This document shows positions 54,481-64,000 of a stretch of 64,000 nt of DNA, in pieces (within the stretch, counting starts at the first letter, position 1; every line of letters begins with the position of its first letter). The translations under genes and the position numbers were made by a program. Location of the stretch: NCBI GenBank assembly GCA_945643635.1, contig CALZFC010000256.1:2527501-2591500 (forward strand). Reading direction: 5' to 3'. Origin of the DNA: Allodiplogaster sudhausi (lineage: Eukaryota > Nematoda > Chromadorea > Rhabditida > Diplogasteridae). The notes beneath the pieces are model-generated. The model worked only from the letters and a program-made list of their open reading frames with translations, did not search any database and was not told the origin of the DNA.

Positions 54481-55110
54481 GCTGCTTATGGCGCAGAGTT
54501 GCAGCAGGGGAGGAGAGAGAGAAGAGAGTGCAGACAGCGAGAGAGAGAGGGAGGAGGAGAGGGAGAGAGAGCGGGGTCGGTAGAGATTCAGTAGAGAAGA
54601 TGATGGTAGTAGTTCGGTGGAAACGGTGTCAGACGAGGTAGTAGTTAGAATAGCTGTTTCTGTCGCGTCCGGAGAGAGCCGTTGAGAAGAAGTAGCAAGG
54701 AAGATGGCTCAAGTCACGAGGTGTCGACTGAGGAAAGACACAGTGATCACATAGCAGGGATGGGAATGGCGAGAGGAAGGGTGGCTCTGTGTGGAGATCA
54801 CGCAGGATTCACTAGAAAACACTAAATAGTATTGCGAGAGAGAAATTACATAAAACTCGCGCATCTTTTATTACAGAACATTCCGTTTTTATTACTCACA
54901 GGATGCGATGGAACAATTCGAGGCCGGCCACGAACTCATCCAAAGATACGGAAAGGAAGGAATGGATGGCCATTGCGCATTTCAACTTCCATTCAGTGCC
55001 CACTCTGCTTCAAAAGCGAGTAAGGCTAGAATCATTTAAAGCTTTTTTTAAAGGCCACGTTTTCCCTCCAAAAGAAAGCGTACTTTGGTTTGGTGATAAG
55101 AGAACTAAAC

Positions 55111-55158
55111 TTAGACATAATTAACGAATGGTCTGAACCATTCGTTGATTATGTCTAA
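55111..55158. repeat. Hairpin-forming inverted repeat
   Basis: Arms of 22 bp (TTAGACATAATTAACGAATGG and its inverse) with one mismatch and a 4-bp loop CTGA. Confidence 0.85.
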
Positions 55159-55614
55159 ACACAGGCCTTGGTGCGTACCAGGCATGTGCAAGTATACAAA
55201 ACAGAAGATGGAAGATACAAGGCATGCGAACAAAGACATACGTTCTTCTCTCTCTCGCTCTCTCTCTCTCTACACGCCTTCATACAAAACCGGATTCGAG
55301 GCCGGGGGAGCCGTCTTGGCCGGGCCATAGGCTGTATTCTATAGCAAGTATGTGCAATAACTCGCTGCTGGTCACGGGGCAGGCCTGAAGGGGAAGAAGA
55401 GGAAAGCTCTCTGTAGTGGCTGGGCTGGAAGCGCATCGCAACGTCAGACTCTTCACTTCACGATCTCTATCTCTATCCTACTCTAATTCAGTGCCAATCC
55501 CAAACACTTCAGTTTTCGCCCCTCGTCCTCTCTCCTTCTTCCACGCTCTCTTTTGACTCCTGCCCCAAAGCATTCTTCGAGGCTCACTCACTTCGCAAAT
55601 AGCGTGAGCATACA

Positions 55615-55662
<48 letters not shown>

Positions 55663-57339
55663 AACGAAGCCAGTGCCTACAGCAAATCAATCAATCGTGG
55701 ATACTGAGAACAAGGATAAGTATGCACCGCCAGCACGAACTATTATCATCGTGTACCAATTGTCAATGCCTTAAACAGATTAGTGAACGTCTTGTCTCGG
55801 GGACGCTTGGAATATTAGGATAGAGAGTGTTAGAGAGCGAGAGTAAGAGAGAGAGAGAAGGTCGAGGAGAGAGCGAAAGGTAGAGAGGGAGAGAGAGAGA
55901 GAGAGAAAGGATGCTCTTCGTGCAGAGGGGTGCCCGGAGAGACATGCTAGGGGGCGGGGCTCCTCGCAAGCATGGCGTCCTCTCTATAATCTGCGCCAGC
56001 AATAAGAATAGGACGCGCAAGAGGAGAACAAGACGCACGAGTGGTGCCAAGCGAGGCGTACGCAAAAAAGGCGGGAAAATAGGACGCAGCGTCTAAAAGA
56101 GAAACAGCTATTTGAGTGTAGCAATCTAAGAGAAATTAGACTGCAACAAAAATCCACAAAAGTTGATGTTATCAGAATGATATTCGAGAACGCATTCATG
56201 AATAGAAACACATACTCCGGCTATCATCTGCCGCAGATTTCACCTAATACTAGAGGGTGAGAAAAGGAGCGGGTGCTGCATGCAAGGGCGGAGACAACAC
56301 AATGAATAAAGTGGCACACGGATATCATACAGAGCCTAGTATAAAATAGAACAATCCTGAAACAGATTTGCGAAATCGATCTTCGCCCTCGGCTTTTTTT
56401 TTATCACCAACTGTTGGGAAATTATTTTCTGGAAATCAAATGAAAGCGGTTGTGAACGATGTATTCCACAACATGTTGACAGTATAATAACATTATACTG
56501 AATATGCCACGGGTGCGCGAGACGAAAACGGAAGTTGTGTACTGGCGCTGCGGGGAAATCCTCAGGTAACGAAAGAACGTAAGGTGGACAGATGACGGGC
56601 AAGAGTAAATTCGCTATCCGACCGGAGAGAAGCAGGGCCAGTGTTCTGTCACTGAGCGACAGAAAAGGCAAAAGACGCACGGCAAAACAACACAAGCAAC
56701 AAGAATACTATAGTGTTGAGGGCAGAAAGCAGAAAACAACAAATCGTAGCAGTATTGTCGCGAACACGAGTCATTTAACAGATATCTCTTCGCTCCAATT
56801 TTGTTCTGTTTGGACTCGTTGAACGGTAGCGTACGCGTGCGTCATCTCGTTACAAGCGGACCAGGATAGACTTGCAAGGGCTCGTACTGTGGCACTAAAT
56901 TTATTGGTTTAATCATTTTATTGGTGTCTTTGCTCTCAGCTATATTTTCATTATTTTTTTGTCATAGACTCATAAGCGAGTAGAAGTGTAATGGTAACAT
57001 GATACCATTTATTTGTTAGCAACTACGTTAAAAAACTTCTCCATTACCAGAATTTTAGTGTACAGTGAAGTGAACATTGTTTCGAAAATTCGAGACTCTT
57101 ACTTTACGGTCGTTCATTCTGAATAATTCATGCGAAAGACCATGGCTTGTATAGTTGCGCATTGCGTAAGCGGCGCTGCGTCTTTTTTCTGCTTTCGCAT
57201 TATTATTGTTGTCACTTAGATATTCAGAGTATTCCTGGGTGTTGTGTTTACTAGGCCAATCTACCAGACAGTTATAAATTAAGGAATGAAATCATTTCAC
57301 TCAGGATTCTTCCCGAAGAGCTCCTTTCTACTTGAGAAA

Positions 57340-62875
<5,536 letters not shown>

Positions 62876-63657
62876 CCAAGGAAGGCGCGAATATTAACAC
62901 TTTCTAATCTTGGCATTATGCCCGTTTTATTCTCTTCCAACACTTGCCCCTCTACTCCCGCTCAGTTTTATTAATTCGCCAGGTATACTATTAGTATTCG
63001 TAAATGTCTCATGTTTGGCTTAATTTTTCTTTGATATTGTGCGCCATTTGGCGTCCGACATCTCGAGATCAGCATAGGGATAGATCATATTCTCCAACTA
63101 ATAGGACAGTCTTGACAATATCAGCCGTATTCAGTTAAACAACTAAATCACAAACGGTTTTTTAACAGCGTTATGATATTATATGGAGATCAGTTTGCGT
63201 GTTTTGCTCTGCTTGGCCTTTGCTTGTTGTGTTTGGTGCGATCTATGAATTCTTGTCTGCGCAAATGATTAAATGGTATTTCTTAAGACTTGCAGTATTG
63301 CCTAAGGATTAAAGTTCTTAGCAAAATGCACATGAAAGAAAACTGTTAAGGTGAACGACGTTAGATTGCTTGATGCCTACGAGAATTATTGTTGATTTAA
63401 ATCGATGACACTTCTGTTATCGTTCTTTTTCTTGTTGAGACTGCGGTGATGTCGGTCAAATTTATCATTGCAAAAATATTTTACCATTTTTACTTTAATA
63501 CTTCACCTGCTTTTATCTTTTCTTGTTAGTATTAGTACATTGCTATTCACTTAGTACATCGGAAATCCCGTTTTCCATTGCCTGTATTCCACTTTTTCAC
63601 ATCTCCGGATTTTTTTCCAAATAATCATTATTAATAAAATAGTAAACTCTTGTATTT
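62876..63657. other. Intergenic, AT-rich
   Basis: Downstream of the HMG-like gene. Nothing recognised. Confidence 0.5.
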
Positions 63658-63969
63658 CTATGAATAACAGCATAGATCTCCATTCGAGTAGCTCACGCCT
63701 CCTTCGGCATCGCCGCTTCCAAAACCGCCGAGTTTGCCGTCGGCAAGGGCGGAGGGGATATTCCGGAGGGAACAAAGCGACTGCGCAGCAGGGGACAGTC
63801 GTGGTGCAGAGAAGGCGCGTATTGTGCCACTGAATTATACTAGTAGTGACACTGATGGCCTAGGGGAGCCTTTGGCCACCCAAGTCTACAAACACCCTAA
63901 TCAATTTAAATCTACCTCCGTCGTCGCAGCGTAGGCCGTCGTCCGCGGCCATCGGCACTTGTCACTCAT
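63658..63969 (-). CDS. Putative small glycine-rich protein, possibly partial
   Basis: Minus strand: ATG at 63969, exon to 63916 (donor GAG|GTAGAT), acceptor CTGCGCAG and second exon 63780-63658 to TAG. The join is phase 0 and gives 58 residues, 'MSDKCRWPRTTAYAATTE' then 'SLCSLRNIPSALADGKLGGF' and a Gly/Ser-rich end. The segment is much more GC-rich than its surroundings, which suggests coding. A plus-strand frame in the same place is also open ('FGIAASKTAEFAVGKGGGDI'), so the strand is not secure. More exons may lie beyond the right edge. Confidence 0.3.
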
Positions 63970-64000
63970 CTTCCACGAGTTGCGAGAAATTCCCTGCAAG

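Larger units (their letters stand above)
53521..57339. other. Intergenic/promoter interval between divergent genes
   Basis: Lies between the SET8-type gene (-) and the HMG-like gene (+). CT tract 53750-53810, GA tracts 54300-54390, 54520-54575, 55618-55660 and 55810-55910. Several mixed GC-rich patches (for example 55290-55440 and 55920-56100) give no sustained coding frame. No other gene is supported. Confidence 0.4.

Overview
This window is eukaryotic genomic DNA from a nematode. The evidence is a cuticle collagen with an N-terminal membrane anchor, a furin-type RGKR site and Gly-X-Y blocks, together with compact multi-exon genes whose introns start GT (occasionally GC) and end AG. I cannot name the genus from sequence alone. 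There is no bacterial, CRISPR or viral signal. Gene models were built by hand from splice sites, reading phase and remembered family sequences. Every coding gene below closes in frame across all its introns, but none was confirmed by transcripts or database search.

Layout. 0.4-4.5 kb (+): arrestin-domain adaptor with a PPSY motif. 5.5-6.6 kb (-): cuticle collagen. 9.0-10.2 kb (+): mitochondrial single-strand DNA-binding protein, with a small inverted-repeat element just upstream of its start codon. 11.3-20.2 kb (+): mitochondrial NIPSNAP, whose last intron holds a 5.2 kb TTAA-flanked DNA transposon. 20.9-33.7 kb (+): SNAP-29 t-SNARE, with a 6.6 kb inverted-repeat element full of gene fragments in intron 2 and a nearly complete two-ORF LINE in the last intron, antisense. 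34.9-39.7 kb (-): electron-transfer-flavoprotein ubiquinone oxidoreductase, 16 exons. 41.1-45.7 kb (-): AVL9-like protein, 16 exons. 45.7-49.6 kb: gene-poor. 49.6-53.5 kb (-): SET8/PR-Set7-type histone H4K20 methyltransferase with a 1.77 kb near-perfect palindrome in an intron. 57.3-62.9 kb (+): HMG-box-like protein. 63.7-64.0 kb: a weak minus-strand gene candidate.

The genes do not form an obvious pathway, although three of them (mtSSB, NIPSNAP, ETF-QO) act in mitochondria. The unusual content is in the introns. One TTAA family is present both as an autonomous-type copy (degraded D-D-D/E transposase with a C2H2 finger, tRNA-like sequence in both long inverted repeats, and a second unidentified ORF) and as a foldback copy with similar tips. 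A different element carries fragments of host genes, including one of the proteasome ATPase Rpt1. Long GA and CT tracts are polarised relative to transcription: GA next to donors, CT next to acceptors. Two or three introns appear to use GC donors. An 8-bp palindrome, GAATATTC, recurs in many introns.
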